From contig CAYVEC010000029.1 in assembly GCA_964450385.1 (NCBI GenBank), positions 1-20,016 on the forward strand: 20,016 bases of DNA, in the 5' to 3' direction. The DNA is from JAKLFA01 sp964450385. GTDB lineage: Bacteria; Omnitrophota; Gorgyraeia; Zapsychrales; JANLHA01. Under the pieces are notes generated by a model that saw only the letters and a list, made by a program, of their open reading frames with translations, was not told the DNA's origin and did no database searches. The position numbers were made by a program, and so were the translations under genes. This document shows positions 1 to 9,142 of the stretch, one piece after another (the stretch's first letter is position 1; every line of letters starts with the position of its first letter).

Positions 1-1
1 C

Positions 2-3000
2 TGGACTAGCTTTAGTGACATGACGACGGCTGGGGTGAACTGGCTTGACATTGACGTATTGAGTGACGCGGGGATCAACTGGTTGGATATTGACGTGTTA
101 AGCGACACGGGATTGAACTGGCTGGACATTGACGTGATGAGCGATGCAGGGGTGAACTGGGTGAGCGTGAATGATATGAGTGATGCAGGGATCAACTGGG
201 TGGATGTGGGTGTGATGGCAGGGGTGGACGTGAATTGGGTGAGTATGAGTGATATGACGACGGCCGGGGTGAACTGGGTGGATATTGGGGTGATGAGTGA
301 CACGGGGATCAACTGGATTGATATTGATGTGATGAGCGACCGTGGGGTTAATTGGTTGGATCTTGATATGATGACGGATTCCGGGATCAATTGGACAAGT
401 TTTAGTGATATGACGAGTGTCGGGGTCAATTGGATTGATGTTGCGGTGGCGATGGATGGCGGAATTAATTGGGTTAGTTTTAGTGATATGAGTGATGCGG
501 GGATCAATTGGATTGATTTCGGGGTCATGATGGGTTCCGATGTTAATTGGATTGATATGGGACGGTTGAGTTTGGCTGGTATCAATTGGCAGGATGTTGC
601 GGCGATGAGTGATATTGGAGTTAATTGGCAGAATATTTCTGAAATGTCGGATGCTGCGATTAATTGGAATGATATTGGAACTATGGCGGCTGTAGGTGTC
701 AATTGGATCGACCTGGGGGCGATGGCATCCACTGGCGTTAACTGGATGAATCTTGGGGACATGTCTACGGCCGGGGTCAATTGGCTGGATATTCAATTTA
801 TGAGTGCGATCGGAGTCAATTGGACTGATCTCCAGGAGATGTCAACGCAGGGTATTAATTGGACGGATATGGAGAGAATGAGTGCGGAGGGGATCAACTG
901 GAGTGACCTTTCAGTTTTAACCATGGCAGAAATTAACTGGAATGATATTACTGTCGTAAGCCAAATTGGTGTTAATTGGGTTAGTATCGCGGATATGAGC
1001 AGTGTGGGGATCAATTGGGGAGATATCGCTGTTTTGCACGAAAAAGGAATTAATTGGACCGACTTAAGTGTGATGGCTGGGATAGGCATCAATTGGATAT
1101 CGATTAATGATCTTAGTGGTACCGGCATTAATTGGTTGGACATTGGTGTCATGGCGAGTGGAGAGGTGAATTGGGGCAGTCTTTCTGATATGTCGAATGA
1201 GGGGATCAACTGGCTTGACATCGACGTGTTGAGCGACGCGGGGGTGAATTGGGTTAGCTTGAATGACATGACAGATGGCGGGATCAATTGGACGGATATC
1301 AGCGTGATGAGCGGCGAGGGGGTGAACTGGGTGAGCTTGAGTGATATGACGACGGCGGGGATCAACTGGATGGATGTTGATACGCTGACAGGTGTGGGAA
1401 TCAATTGGGAAGATTTTGCGGTGCTGACTGGCCGTGGAGTGAATTGGATCAGCTTTAGCGATATGACAACAGTGGGGGTGAATTGGTCTGATGTGGGGGC
1501 GTTGACGGAGGCGGGGATTAATTGGCTGGACATTGACGTGCTGAGTGATACGGGAGTGAACTGGGCTGACATTGATGTGCTGAGTGATGCCGGGGTGAAC
1601 TGGGTGAGTGTGAATGACATGAGCGATGCGGGGGTGAATTGGATGGATGTGGCGACGATGAATGATCAAGGGATCAATTGGCTTGGTATTGCGGTCATGA
1701 GTGATGGTGGTGTGAATTGGGCGAGTCTCGGGTTGATGAGTACATCTGAGATTAATTGGATGAGCCTGAGCGATATGAGTTCGAGCGGGGTAAACTGGGA
1801 CAGTTTGGGGATTTTGACGGATGCGGAGGTAAATTGGGAGAGCCTGAGCGTGATGACGAGCATCGGGGTGAACTGGCAGGATTTCGGGGTGATGACATCA
1901 GAGGGGGTTAATTGGGTTAGCTTTAGTGATATGACGACGGTGGGGGTGAATTGGCTGGATATTGGGGCGTTGACGGATGCTGGGATCAATTGGTTGGATA
2001 TTGACGTGCTGAGCGATACAGGGATCAACTGGCTTGACATTGACGTGTTGAGCGACGCGGGGGTGAATTGGGTTAGCTTGAATGACATGACAGATGGCGG
2101 GATCAATTGGACGGATATCAGCGTGATGAGCGGCGAGGGGGTGAACTGGGTGAGCTTGAGTGATATGACGACGGCGGGGATCAACTGGATGGATGTTGAT
2201 ACGCTGAGTGATGCGGGTATTAACTGGATCGATTTGGAGATGTTGAGCAATCGTGGGATTAATTGGATCGACCTTCACGTGATGACGGGTGAAGGGATTA
2301 ACTGGACAAGTTTTTATGAGATGAGTCAGGCTGGCGTTAATTGGCAGGATCTTGAATCTCTTGCGGATAGCGGGGTCAATTGGATGAATTTTGGCGTGAT
2401 GACGGACAGCGGTATTAATTGGACTAGTTTAGGGGTGATGAGTGTTTCGGAGATCAATTGGACTAATTTAAGTGATATGAGCGGGAGCGGCGTTAATTGG
2501 GACAGCCTTCGGGTCTTGACCGAGGCGGATGTTAATTGGGAAAATATAAGCGTCATGACCCTGAGCGGTATTAATTGGATCGATCTTGGGGTGATGAGTG
2601 AGGGTGGGGTTAATTGGGTGGACATCGGGGCGTTGACCGAGGCGGGAATCAATTGGCTGGATATTGATACTTTGTCTGATACGGGGATCAATTGGGATGG
2701 GATCGACCTCTTGAGTGATGCGGGCGTCAATTGGCTTGACATCGATATGATGAGTGATAGTGGAATGAATTGGCTTAGCATGAGTGACATGAGCACGGCG
2801 GGTATTAACTGGAGCGATCTTGATGTGATGGGTGACGCTGGTATTAATTGGGGGACGGTCGCTGATTTGACCGCAGCGGGGGTGAATTGGACAGATATCG
2901 GGGCTTTGAGCGGCGTGGGGATCAACTGGTTCGACCTTGATGCCATGAGCGATGCCGGAGTGAATTGGGCGGATGTGGATGTGTTGAGTGACGCTGGGGT

Positions 3001-6000
3001 GAATTGGGTGAGTGTGAATGACATGAGTGACGCGGGAGTGAATTGGTTGGATATCGCCGAGATGAGTGAGGGCGCTATCAATTGGCTTGCGATTGGGGTG
3101 ATGAGTGAGGGCGGAGTCAATTGGCTTAGCTTCGGGGTGATGAGCGTTTCGGAAATCAATTGGGTCAGTCTGAGTGATATGAGCGGCAGCGGAGTGAACT
3201 GGGAAAGTCTTGGGGAGCTCACCGCTGCTGATGTGAATTGGGCGAACCTTAGCGTAATGTCGGAATCTGGGATCAACTGGCTGGACCTCAGCGCCTTGAC
3301 TGCTCAGGGGGTTAACTGGACGAACATAATGGATATGAGCGCCGTCGGGATCAATTGGTCGGATATCGGCACGATGAGTCTATCAGGAATTAATTGGCTT
3401 GATATTGATATCTTGAGTGACGCAGGGGTCAATTGGTCTGATCTAGACGTGATGAGTGACGCGGGGGTGAACTGGGTGAATATCCACGAGATGGCTGGGG
3501 CCGGGATCAATTGGATCGATATCGGAGAGATGAGTGTGACCGGGGTGAATTGGATGGACATTATGGAGCTTTCATTGGCTGGGATCAATTGGTTTGATGT
3601 TGGCGCGATGTCCGATCAAGGGATCAACTGGCTGGATCTTGATGTCTTATCCGATATCGGCATCAATTGGGTCGATCTTGATATCATGACGGACGGCGGA
3701 CTGAATTGGACGAGTCTGAGCGATATGGGAACGAGTGGCATCAATTGGTTGGACATTGATACGATGAGCGACACGGGCATTAATTGGCTTGATATCTCCC
3801 GGATGAGCGATTCAGGGGTCAATTGGGTCAGTCTTGGGGTCTTAACTGATGCGGGTATTAACTGGGTCAGCCTGAGCGACATGAGCGGGGGTGGTGTTAA
3901 TTGGGACAGCCTGAAAATGCTGACGGACGCGGAAATTAATTGGGACAATCTTGGGATTATGACATCAGGCGGGGTCAATTGGGACGATTTTGGATTAATG
4001 ACAACGGCCGGGGTAAACTGGTTTAGTGTGGGTGAGCTTACGGCATCGGGGATCAATTGGCTCGATATCGACACGATGAGTGACGCGGGCGTTAATTGGG
4101 TGAGCATTAATGATATGAGCGATGCGGGGGTGAATTGGTTGGATTTCGGCGAGATGAGCGGGAGTGGTGTTAATTGGGTGAATATCGGAGAGATGACCGG
4201 GGTTGGCGTGAATTGGAACGACATTCAGGCGATGAGTGATGCCGGGGTCAATTGGGACGGTTTAGTGAGCTTGAGTGAGGCAGGTATTAATTGGTCTGAT
4301 CTTGATATTCTCAGTGACGCAGGGGTCAACTGGACTGATGTGGGTGCGTTAAGCGTTGGAGGGATCAATTGGATGGACATCGCGGCGATGACAGATACAG
4401 GTATTAATTGGACGGATCGCGGGATGATGACCGCGGCGGGCATTAATTGGTTGGATATGGCAGTGCTTGCGGGAAGCGGGATCAACTGGTTCGATCTTGA
4501 TCTCTTCAGTGATGCTGGTGTCAATTGGGTGGATCTAGAAATGATGAGCAATATGGGGGTGAATTGGCTTGACATTGACGCCCTGAGCGATGCCGGAGTG
4601 AATTGGACCGATATTGGGGTGATGAGCGGCCGGGGAGTCAATTGGCTGAGCATTGGGGAGCTCGCTGACGCAGGGATTAACTGGATGGATCTTGGGGTGA
4701 TGGCAGATCAAGATATTAATTGGCTGGATATCGCAAGCCTCTCAGCGAGCGCGGTGAATTGGGAAGACCTGGCGGGTCTCACCAGCGCTGGTGTCAATTG
4801 GCTGGATATCGATCTTATGAGCGACGCGGGCGTGAACTGGTTTGATATGAGCACCATGAGCGCGGCGGCTGTCAATTGGCAAGGCCTTCAATATATGACC
4901 GACGCGGGGATCAACTGGATGGACATCGCGGCGATGACGGACAGTATGGTCAATTGGACCAGCCTGTCCGATCTCGGGAGCGCCGGGATCAATTGGTTTG
5001 ATCTTGAGCGGATGACCTCGGCCGCTGTTAATTGGACCAATTTGACGGTATTGACCGAGGCGGGGATTAACTGGATTGATATCGGCTCGTTAAGTGATAG
5101 CGGGATTAATTGGGCGGATATTGCTGCCTTGAGCGATAGCGGGGTCAATTGGATTGATATTGACACGATGAGCGATGCGGGCGTGAATTGGACAAGCCTG
5201 AACGACATGAGCGATGCTGATATTAATTGGCAGGACATCGGATCGATGGCTGAGAGTGGGATCAACTGGATTGACCTTGCTGCGATGAGCGAGCAGGGCG
5301 TGAACTGGTTGGATCTTGACGTCATGACAGCGAGCGGTATGAATTGGCTGGATCTGGCGGGCATGGGGACCGCCGGGGTGAATTGGCAGGATTTGGAACG
5401 CATGTCTGGTGCTGGTGTCAATTGGATCGATGTCGAGGCCTTGACCACGGCGGGTGTGAATTGGAGCGATGTGGGCAGGCTCTCTGATGTCGGGATCAAC
5501 TGGATATCGATTGATGATCTGAGCACCGCGGGAGTGAACTGGCTGGATGTGGGCCGCATGTCAGATCAGAATGTGAACTGGGGGAGTCTGAGTGACATGA
5601 CAGATGCTGGTATCAATTGGATTGATATCGGGGTTATGTCAGGGATGAATGTGAATTGGACGGACCTTGCCCAATTAGCCGATGCCGGCGTGAATTGGAT
5701 AAACCTCGACGTGATGAGCAACAGCGGGATCAATTGGGTCGATATCAGCCTGATGTCGGATCAGGGGGTGAATTGGACCGACATCAATGTTCTCTCATCG
5801 GCCGGGATCAATTGGGACAATCTTGGAAGTTTGACCGAGGCGGGGATCAACTGGGTTGATATGGGCTTGCTGACCGAGGCCGGGATCAATTGGGATGATA
5901 TGCAGGTCTTAAGTGTGACAGGGATCAATTGGATTGACATTAATGATATGACCCGCGGCGGGATCAATTGGATGAACCTTCAGGAGATGTCCGGCTCAGG

Positions 6001-7663
6001 GATCAACTGGGCGGACATCGAACTTCTTTCAGACATGGGGATCAATTGGGCGGATATGGGCTCTTTGACGACCGCATCGATTAATTGGGAAGACCTCTCA
6101 GCGATGAGCTTGAGCGGCACGAATTGGCTTGATGTCGGCATGATGTCGGTTGCCTCAGTCAACTGGGGTGATCTGGCGGTGATGAGTACCTCGGCAATGA
6201 ATTGGCAAGATATGAGCCGGATGACGACGTCAGCGATCAATTGGCAGGACCTCGAGGCCATGAGCCGGATCGGGATCAATTGGTCAGACATCGCCTTTAT
6301 GACCGGAAGCGGGGTTAATTGGGAAGATCTAGGCCTGAGCAGTACCTCGGGGATCAATTGGCCGGATCTGGCCCGGATGGCCGCATCGAATATCAACTGG
6401 GGTGATATCGCCTATCTAGCGGACAATGCTCGGACCCTTGTCTCGAATGTGAATGATATTCTGTCCGTCGCGAACCAGCTCAATACCAAGATGGGAGCCA
6501 CGAGCGACACGTCTGATGACGAGACTTTATTTGGGAAAATCGCTCTGATCAGCGATATGGTGGCGTCGATCGGCGGCAGTCCGGACATGGCCTCGCAGAT
6601 CGAGTCGATCTATAATCGGATCGGGACGCCGACGGTGGAAGGCGATACGATGTTCAGCCGTTTTGATGACGTTGACCTGGCCCTAGATCCAATCCTGACC
6701 GCGGTTAGCAACACGGAGACCTATGCCTTGAACGCCGCCACCTACGCTGGTAATGCCGCCACGTATTCGTCAACAGTTGTGGATCGTTTAGGCACCCAGT
6801 TCGACGCGCGGACGGTGTTTGAGATCCTCCAAGATGACGAAACCACTCAAACCACGATCTCGGCGAATTTATCAACGGTCTTGGCTCGGGTGGGCTCATC
6901 AGCGGGCGCCCTGACCCTCTTTGAAACGATTGAGGATGCCGCCTCGGATACCGGCACGCTCCTTGCGCGGATCGGTGCCTCGAGCACGGATACCACGTTA
7001 TTCGAGACCATTGAATCTGCCGGATTTGATGCTTCGCTCGGACCGAATGTCGAGACGATCCTGGCGACCGTGACCCAGATGGAGACGTATATCGGGACCA
7101 CGACGAGTGACAATACGATCTTGGGTGATCTCCAGTCGATCATCGATTATGTGGACACGCTTGAATTATTGATTGGGACGACAGTAGATACGGAGGCAGC
7201 TGAGACGGTGTTCGGCGAGCTCTCACGTCTTGAGACTATTGCTGCTGATGCGAGTCGAGCCAAAAACAATGCCGCGGCCGCCATGACTGAAGCTCAGGGC
7301 CTCCGTGAGGAACTGGGCGCGAAAGGCGCCTCGGAGACGGCTTATGAGCGCCTCGGCAAGCTCCAATCCTATATTGATGAACTGAAGACGGCGTCGCAGA
7401 CGATCTCGGAGGGCCAGATCGAGACCGGCACACTCGCCTCGGAAATCCTTAATACCCTCACCGGCTTTGTTCGTGAAAGCGCGGAGGCGGCAGGGCTTGA
7501 CTCAGAAGGATTGGGGATCGAAGAGCTTGCCGCCGAGGACGCGAAGGACCGTCGCCGGGTCTCGGAAAAGCTTGAAGAAATCAACGCCAAGTTGACCGCG
7601 ATCAAGGAATCGATCGAGATCAACGATGTGGTCGTAAAGACCTGGTATGAAAGCGCGCAATAA
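2..7663 (+). CDS. Giant 13-residue (NW) repeat protein, 3' part; 5' end outside window
   Basis: I do not recognise a named family. The reading frame is open from base 2 and the repeats already run at the window edge (the codons before the Met at base 20 read W-T-S-F-S-D). The Met at base 20 is therefore internal and the gene starts further left. The visible part is about 2550 residues. Roughly the first 2140 are 13-mers of form x-G-[IV]-N-W-x-[DS]-[ILVF]-x-x-[ML]-[ST]-x. The rest (from about base 6434) is non-NW, predicted helical, with a second motif ending in TLFG/TLFE and a charged, coiled-coil-like end around 7530-7640. The repeat part is rich in Asp, has no Cys and only about two Lys, so it is strongly acidic. 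That composition suits an extracytoplasmic filament or adhesin, but the N-terminus and export signal are not visible. There is no LPXTG motif or C-terminal membrane helix. The stop overlaps the next gene, which suggests coupled expression. Confidence 0.93.
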   Translation, partial: WTSFSDMTTAGVNWLDIDVLSDAGINWLDIDVLSDTGLNWLDIDVMSDAGVNWVSVNDMSDAGINWVDVGVMAGVDVNWVSMSDMTTAGVNWVDIGVMSDTGINWIDIDVMSDRGVNWLDLDMMTDSGINWTSFSDMTSVGVNWIDVAVAMDGGINWVSFSDMSDAGINWIDFGVMMGSDVNWIDMGRLSLAGINWQDVAAMSDIGVNWQNISEMSDAAINWNDIGTMAAVGVNWIDLGAMASTGVNWMNLGDMSTAGVNWLDIQFMSAIGVNWTDLQEMSTQGINWTDMERMSAEGINWSDLSVLTMAEINWNDITVVSQIGVNWVSIADMSSVGINWGDIAVLHEKGINWTDLSVMAGIGINWISINDLSGTGINWLDIGVMASGEVNWGSLSDMSNEGINWLDIDVLSDAGVNWVSLNDMTDGGINWTDISVMSGEGVNWVSLSDMTTAGINWMDVDTLTGVGINWEDFAVLTGRGVNWISFSDMTTVGVNWSDVGALTEAGINWLDIDVLSDTGVNWADIDVLSDAGVNWVSVNDMSDAGVNWMDVATMNDQGINWLGIAVMSDGGVNWASLGLMSTSEINWMSLSDMSSSGVNWDSLGILTDAEVNWESLSVMTSIGVNWQDFGVMTSEGVNWVSFSDMTTVGVNWLDIGALTDAGINWLDIDVLSDTGINWLDIDVLSDAGVNWVSLNDMTDGGINWTDISVMSGEGVNWVSLSDMTTAGINWMDVDTLSDAGINWIDLEMLSNRGINWIDLHVMTGEGINWTSFYEMSQAGVNWQDLESLADSGVNWMNFGVMTDSGINWTSLGVMSVSEINWTNLSDMSGSGVNWDSLRVLTEADVNWENISVMTLSGINWIDLGVMSEGGVNWVDIGALTEAGINWLDIDTLSDTGINWDGIDLLSDAGVNWLDIDMMSDSGMNWLSMSDMSTAGINWSDLDVMGDAGINWGTVADLTAAGVNWTDIGALSGVGINWFDLDAMSDAGVNWADVDVLSDAGVNWVSVNDMSDAGVNWLDIAEMSEGAINWLAIGVMSEGGVNWLSFGVMSVSEINWVSLSDMSGSGVNWESLGELTAADVNWANLSVMSESGINWLDLSALTAQGVNWTNIMDMSAVGINWSDIGTMSLSGINWLDIDILSDAGVNWSDLDVMSDAGVNWVNIHEMAGAGINWIDIGEMSVTGVNWMDIMELSLAGINWFDVGAMSDQGINWLDLDVLSDIGINWVDLDIMTDGGLNWTSLSDMGTSGINWLDIDTMSDTGINWLDISRMSDSGVNWVSLGVLTDAGINWVSLSDMSGGGVNWDSLKMLTDAEINWDNLGIMTSGGVNWDDFGLMTTAGVNWFSVGELTASGINWLDIDTMSDAGVNWVSINDMSDAGVNWLDFGEMSGSGVNWVNIGEMTGVGVNWNDIQAMSDAGVNWDGLVSLSEAGINWSDLDILSDAGVNWTDVGALSVGGINWMDIAAMTDTGINWTDRGMMTAAGINWLDMAVLAGSGINWFDLDLFSDAGVNWVDLEMMSNMGVNWLDIDALSDAGVNWTDIGVMSGRGVNWLSIGELADAGINWMDLGVMADQDINWLDIASLSASAVNWEDLAGLTSAGVNWLDIDLMSDAGVNWFDMSTMSAAAVNWQGLQYMTDAGINWMDIAAMTDSMVNWTSLSDLGSAGINWFDLERMTSAAVNWTNLTVLTEAGINWIDIGSLSDSGINWADIAALSDSGVNWIDIDTMSDAGVNWTSLNDMSDADINWQDIGSMAESGINWIDLAAMSEQGVNWLDLDVMTASGMNWLDLAGMGTAGVNWQDLERMSGAGVNWIDVEALTTAGVNWSDVGRLSDVGINWISIDDLSTAGVNWLDVGRMSDQNVNWGSLSDMTDAGINWIDIGVMSGMNVNWTDLAQLADAGVNWINLDVMSNSGINWVDISLMSDQGVNWTDINVLSSAGINWDNLGSLTEAGINWVDMGLLTEAGINWDDMQVLSVTGINWIDINDMTRGGINWMNLQEMSGSGINWADIELLSDMGINWADMGSLTTASINWEDLSAMSLSGTNWLDVGMMSVASVNWGDLAVMSTSAMNWQDMSRMTTSAINWQDLEAMSRIGINWSDIAFMTGSGVNWEDLGLSSTSGINWPDLARMAASNINWGDIAYLADNARTLVSNVNDILSVANQLNTKMGATSDTSDDETLFGKIALISDMVASIGGSPDMASQIESIYNRIGTPTVEGDTMFSRFDDVDLALDPILTAVSNTETYALNAATYAGNAATYSSTVVDRLGTQFDARTVFEILQDDETTQTTISANLSTVLARVGSSAGALTLFETIEDAASDTGTLLARIGASSTDTTLFETIESAGFDASLGPNVETILATVTQMETYIGTTTSDNTILGDLQSIIDYVDTLELLIGTTVDTEAAETVFGELSRLETIAADASRAKNNAAAAMTEAQGLREELGAKGASETAYERLGKLQSYIDELKTASQTISEGQIETGTLASEILNTLTGFVRESAEAAGLDSEGLGIEELAAEDAKDRRRVSEKLEEINAKLTAIKESIEINDVVVKTWYESAQ
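1202..1388 (+). repeat. Near-identical internal duplication, copy 1
   Basis: These 187 bases recur at 2021-2207 with a single difference (C at 1222, T at 2041). The offset is 819 bases, which is 21 repeat units. Flanking repeats are much less alike, so this looks like a recent in-register duplication or gene conversion inside the array. Confidence 0.9.
1601..4408 (+). repeat. Higher-order 702-bp period (18 x 13 residues), four units
   Basis: A recognisable run of repeats (an S-E-I or A-G-I unit, then an LSDMS unit, then an NW-[DE]-S-L unit, then an N-L/S-V-M unit) recurs with its marker TGG at 1757, 2459, 3161 and 3863. Each step is exactly 702 bases, or 18 units. Units 4-7 of each block match best and the others only partly. 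The array therefore grew at least partly by duplicating 234-residue blocks. Confidence 0.7.
2021..2207 (+). repeat. Near-identical internal duplication, copy 2
   Basis: Second copy of the 187-base block at 1202-1388, with one mismatch. The identity stops abruptly after the shared bases gatacgctga, where copy 1 continues caggtg and copy 2 continues gtgatg. Confidence 0.9.
6434..7400 (+). repeat. Second degenerate protein repeat in the giant protein's C-terminal region
   Basis: About eight copies of a short motif, roughly G-[AST]-x(3-7)-T-[LVM]-F-[GE]-x-[IL], occur in the helical C-terminal region. They lie near bases 6491, 6622, 6790, 6892, 6970, 7090, 7170 and 7312. Clear examples are IGASSTDTTLFETIESA and VGSSAGALTLFETIEDA. 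The first, at 6491, reads MGATSDTSDDETLFGKI. Copies 6 and 8 are weaker. Spacing varies from about 25 to 45 residues, with Ala/Thr/Asp-rich helical stretches between. Function unknown. Confidence 0.65.
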
Positions 7664-9080
7664 ATGGATTGGTATCATCATGATCATTAAGAAAAGACAG
7701 GGTTCGATGTTTCGCTGCCTCATTCCGCTTCTGACGTTCTTTTTTATTTTTACCGCTGGCGCTTCCGCCCAAGAGGACACGAAGGGCGAACTCTTCATTA
7801 ATTTTATCGCGGTCAACGCCTCAGAACGCGAAGCGAAGACGATCGAGGTGAAGCAGTATCTGCCCAAGGAGCTCAAGGTTGAGGATATTTTAGATACGGG
7901 GGATCTTGAGCCCGATTATGATGTCAATAAGGGCATGATCTATGTCCACGGGGATGTTCAGTTCGGACCCAAGGAGACGAAGACATACCGCATCCGTGTC
8001 CGTGATGTCTGGAAGGTTGCGTCGGCCGAGATCGACCTGTTACGCCAGCAGCTCGATGACACCCTCTCGACACTCAAAGATAACCCCAATTATGCCTCGG
8101 CGGTCTATGTCCGTGACAAGATGAACGCCCAAATGGATTTTATTTTAAAACAGCAGAATGAGTTTTCCGGGGACGTTGGCCGGCGGATCGAGGAGTACCG
8201 GGCGAACCTTCGAACGCTTGAACAGATCCGCGACAATGTCTATAGCATGGACTTTTTGAAATATGAGTCTAAATCTATCGAGGAGCAGGACAATTTCAAA
8301 CAACAGATCACGATCCGCCTTGAGGTCAAAAATCCCAATGAAAGTAAAGCGATCAATGTCCGCCACAAACATTTTCTTCCCGAAGAGATCAGGGCCGAGC
8401 ATGTGATCGACAGCAAGGGGTTTGAGGTCCGTTTTGACGAAAAACATGATCTGGCCTATCTCACCAAAGAGGAGGAGTTCGGCCCCGGCGAGGTGAAGGT
8501 CTACGAAATCATTGTGAGGGATGTCTGGCATTTTCCCGAGGTCAAACTGCAAGACCTCTATGAGCGTGCTCAGATCGCAACGCTCGAGCTTGAGGGGACA
8601 ACGTATGGTGCGAGCGCGACGCATCTGTTTAATCAGGTGAATGAAAATATTAATCTCATCCGGGAGACAACTAAACAGAAGGTCTCAACGCAAAAACATA
8701 TCGGATATTACCGTTTGAATCTCCAGCGTTTTGATAAGGCCTTGAAGGATTTTAAACGTATCGAGGAAATGATCGCGATCGTCCGCGCGAAAAAACTCGA
8801 GGAATTCGAACGGAAGCGTGTTAAGAACATCCTCCAGAAATTGAAGGCCTTGCGCGGGCTGAAAAAACTCTCAGAGGCCCTTCTTAAAAAGCGGCTCACT
8901 CCGACGCTGACATGGAAAATCATCGGCGCGGTCATCGTCTTTGTCGCGACCTTCACCCTGTTCCACTATATTATCTGGGCCCGCCGATCGGCGCGCATGG
9001 GCGAGGAGCTTGGGCTGAAGCCCGGTGAGGATATCAAGGTCGTGCCTAAACCTGGGGAAAAAGAGGAAGAGGGATCCTAG
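7647..9080 (+). CDS. Secreted, membrane-anchored protein with duplicated beta-domain/coiled-coil unit
   Basis: I do not recognise a named family. A signal peptide is visible (hydrophobic core LLTFFFIFTAG, likely cleavage ASA|Q after residue 41 of 477). The body is an internal duplication. Domain 1 is about residues 48-122 and domain 2 about 221-294. Both carry an [YF]LP motif (71 and 243) and an FGPxExKxYxIxVRDVW-like end, RDVW at 119 and 291, each pair exactly 172 residues apart. Each beta-like domain is followed by a long charged helical segment (123-215 and 298-415). One membrane helix lies at about 423-443, followed by a basic then acidic tail of about 33 residues, probably cytoplasmic. 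ATG 7647 overlaps the giant gene by 17 bases. In-frame ATGs at 7680 and 7707 give a more usual signal-peptide length, so the true start is uncertain. The overlap suggests it serves the giant protein, perhaps as its anchor; that is inference. Confidence 0.85.
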   Translation: MKARNKWIGIIMIIKKRQGSMFRCLIPLLTFFFIFTAGASAQEDTKGELFINFIAVNASEREAKTIEVKQYLPKELKVEDILDTGDLEPDYDVNKGMIYVHGDVQFGPKETKTYRIRVRDVWKVASAEIDLLRQQLDDTLSTLKDNPNYASAVYVRDKMNAQMDFILKQQNEFSGDVGRRIEEYRANLRTLEQIRDNVYSMDFLKYESKSIEEQDNFKQQITIRLEVKNPNESKAINVRHKHFLPEEIRAEHVIDSKGFEVRFDEKHDLAYLTKEEEFGPGEVKVYEIIVRDVWHFPEVKLQDLYERAQIATLELEGTTYGASATHLFNQVNENINLIRETTKQKVSTQKHIGYYRLNLQRFDKALKDFKRIEEMIAIVRAKKLEEFERKRVKNILQKLKALRGLKKLSEALLKKRLTPTLTWKIIGAVIVFVATFTLFHYIIWARRSARMGEELGLKPGEDIKVVPKPGEKEEEGS

Positions 9081-9097
9081 AGGACCGCAGCGGTCTT
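9081..9097 (+). terminator. Small GC hairpin after the anchor gene
   Basis: Directly after the TAG stop, GACCG (9083-9087) and CGGTC (9091-9095) pair around a CAG loop, and two more outer pairs (one a wobble) are possible. The nearest T run (9114-9118) is too far away for a classic intrinsic terminator. This may be a weak or Rho-assisted end of the giant-gene transcript. Confidence 0.35.
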
Positions 9098-9142
9098 CGG
9101 AGAAAGAAAAAAATTTTTGCTGTGGGGCAACCGGGGGCTGTT

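Larger units (their letters stand above)
2..6433 (+). repeat. 39-bp (13-residue) tandem repeat array, 165 units
   Basis: A TGG codon lies at base 2 and then every 39 bases to base 6398 (6396 = 39 x 164). Spot checks at 158, 1601, 1757, 2459, 3005, 3863 and 4994 all fall in the same register. Reading through the translation, every unit keeps Asn-Trp, while most other positions vary within a hydrophobic/polar pattern. No unit of other length was seen. The Asn codon alternates AAT/AAC and neighbouring bases differ, so most units are old rather than freshly copied. The last unit is NWGDIAYLADNAR. The array continues left of the window. Confidence 0.97.

Noticed and set aside
20..22. ATG at base 20 as the start of the giant gene
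   Set aside because: The repeat and frame continue left to base 2, and Met is common at this repeat position; it is internal.
793..1620. Long minus-strand open frames across the repeat array (also 98-796, 2326-3276, 3616-4224, 4888-5559)
   Set aside because: They are the antisense reading of the 39-bp repeat, which lacks stops in step with the period; composition is a mirror of the sense repeat and there is no independent start signal or family match.
2..6433. CRISPR array or DNA satellite
   Set aside because: There are no conserved repeats with unique spacers; the periodicity is a protein-coding one with variable third codon positions.
2..6433. Dockerin-like calcium repeats (V-N-x-x-D-L-x-x-L resembles the second half of a dockerin motif)
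   Set aside because: The DxNxDG calcium loop that must precede it is absent from every unit and the 13-residue period is too short for an EF-hand-like loop-helix.
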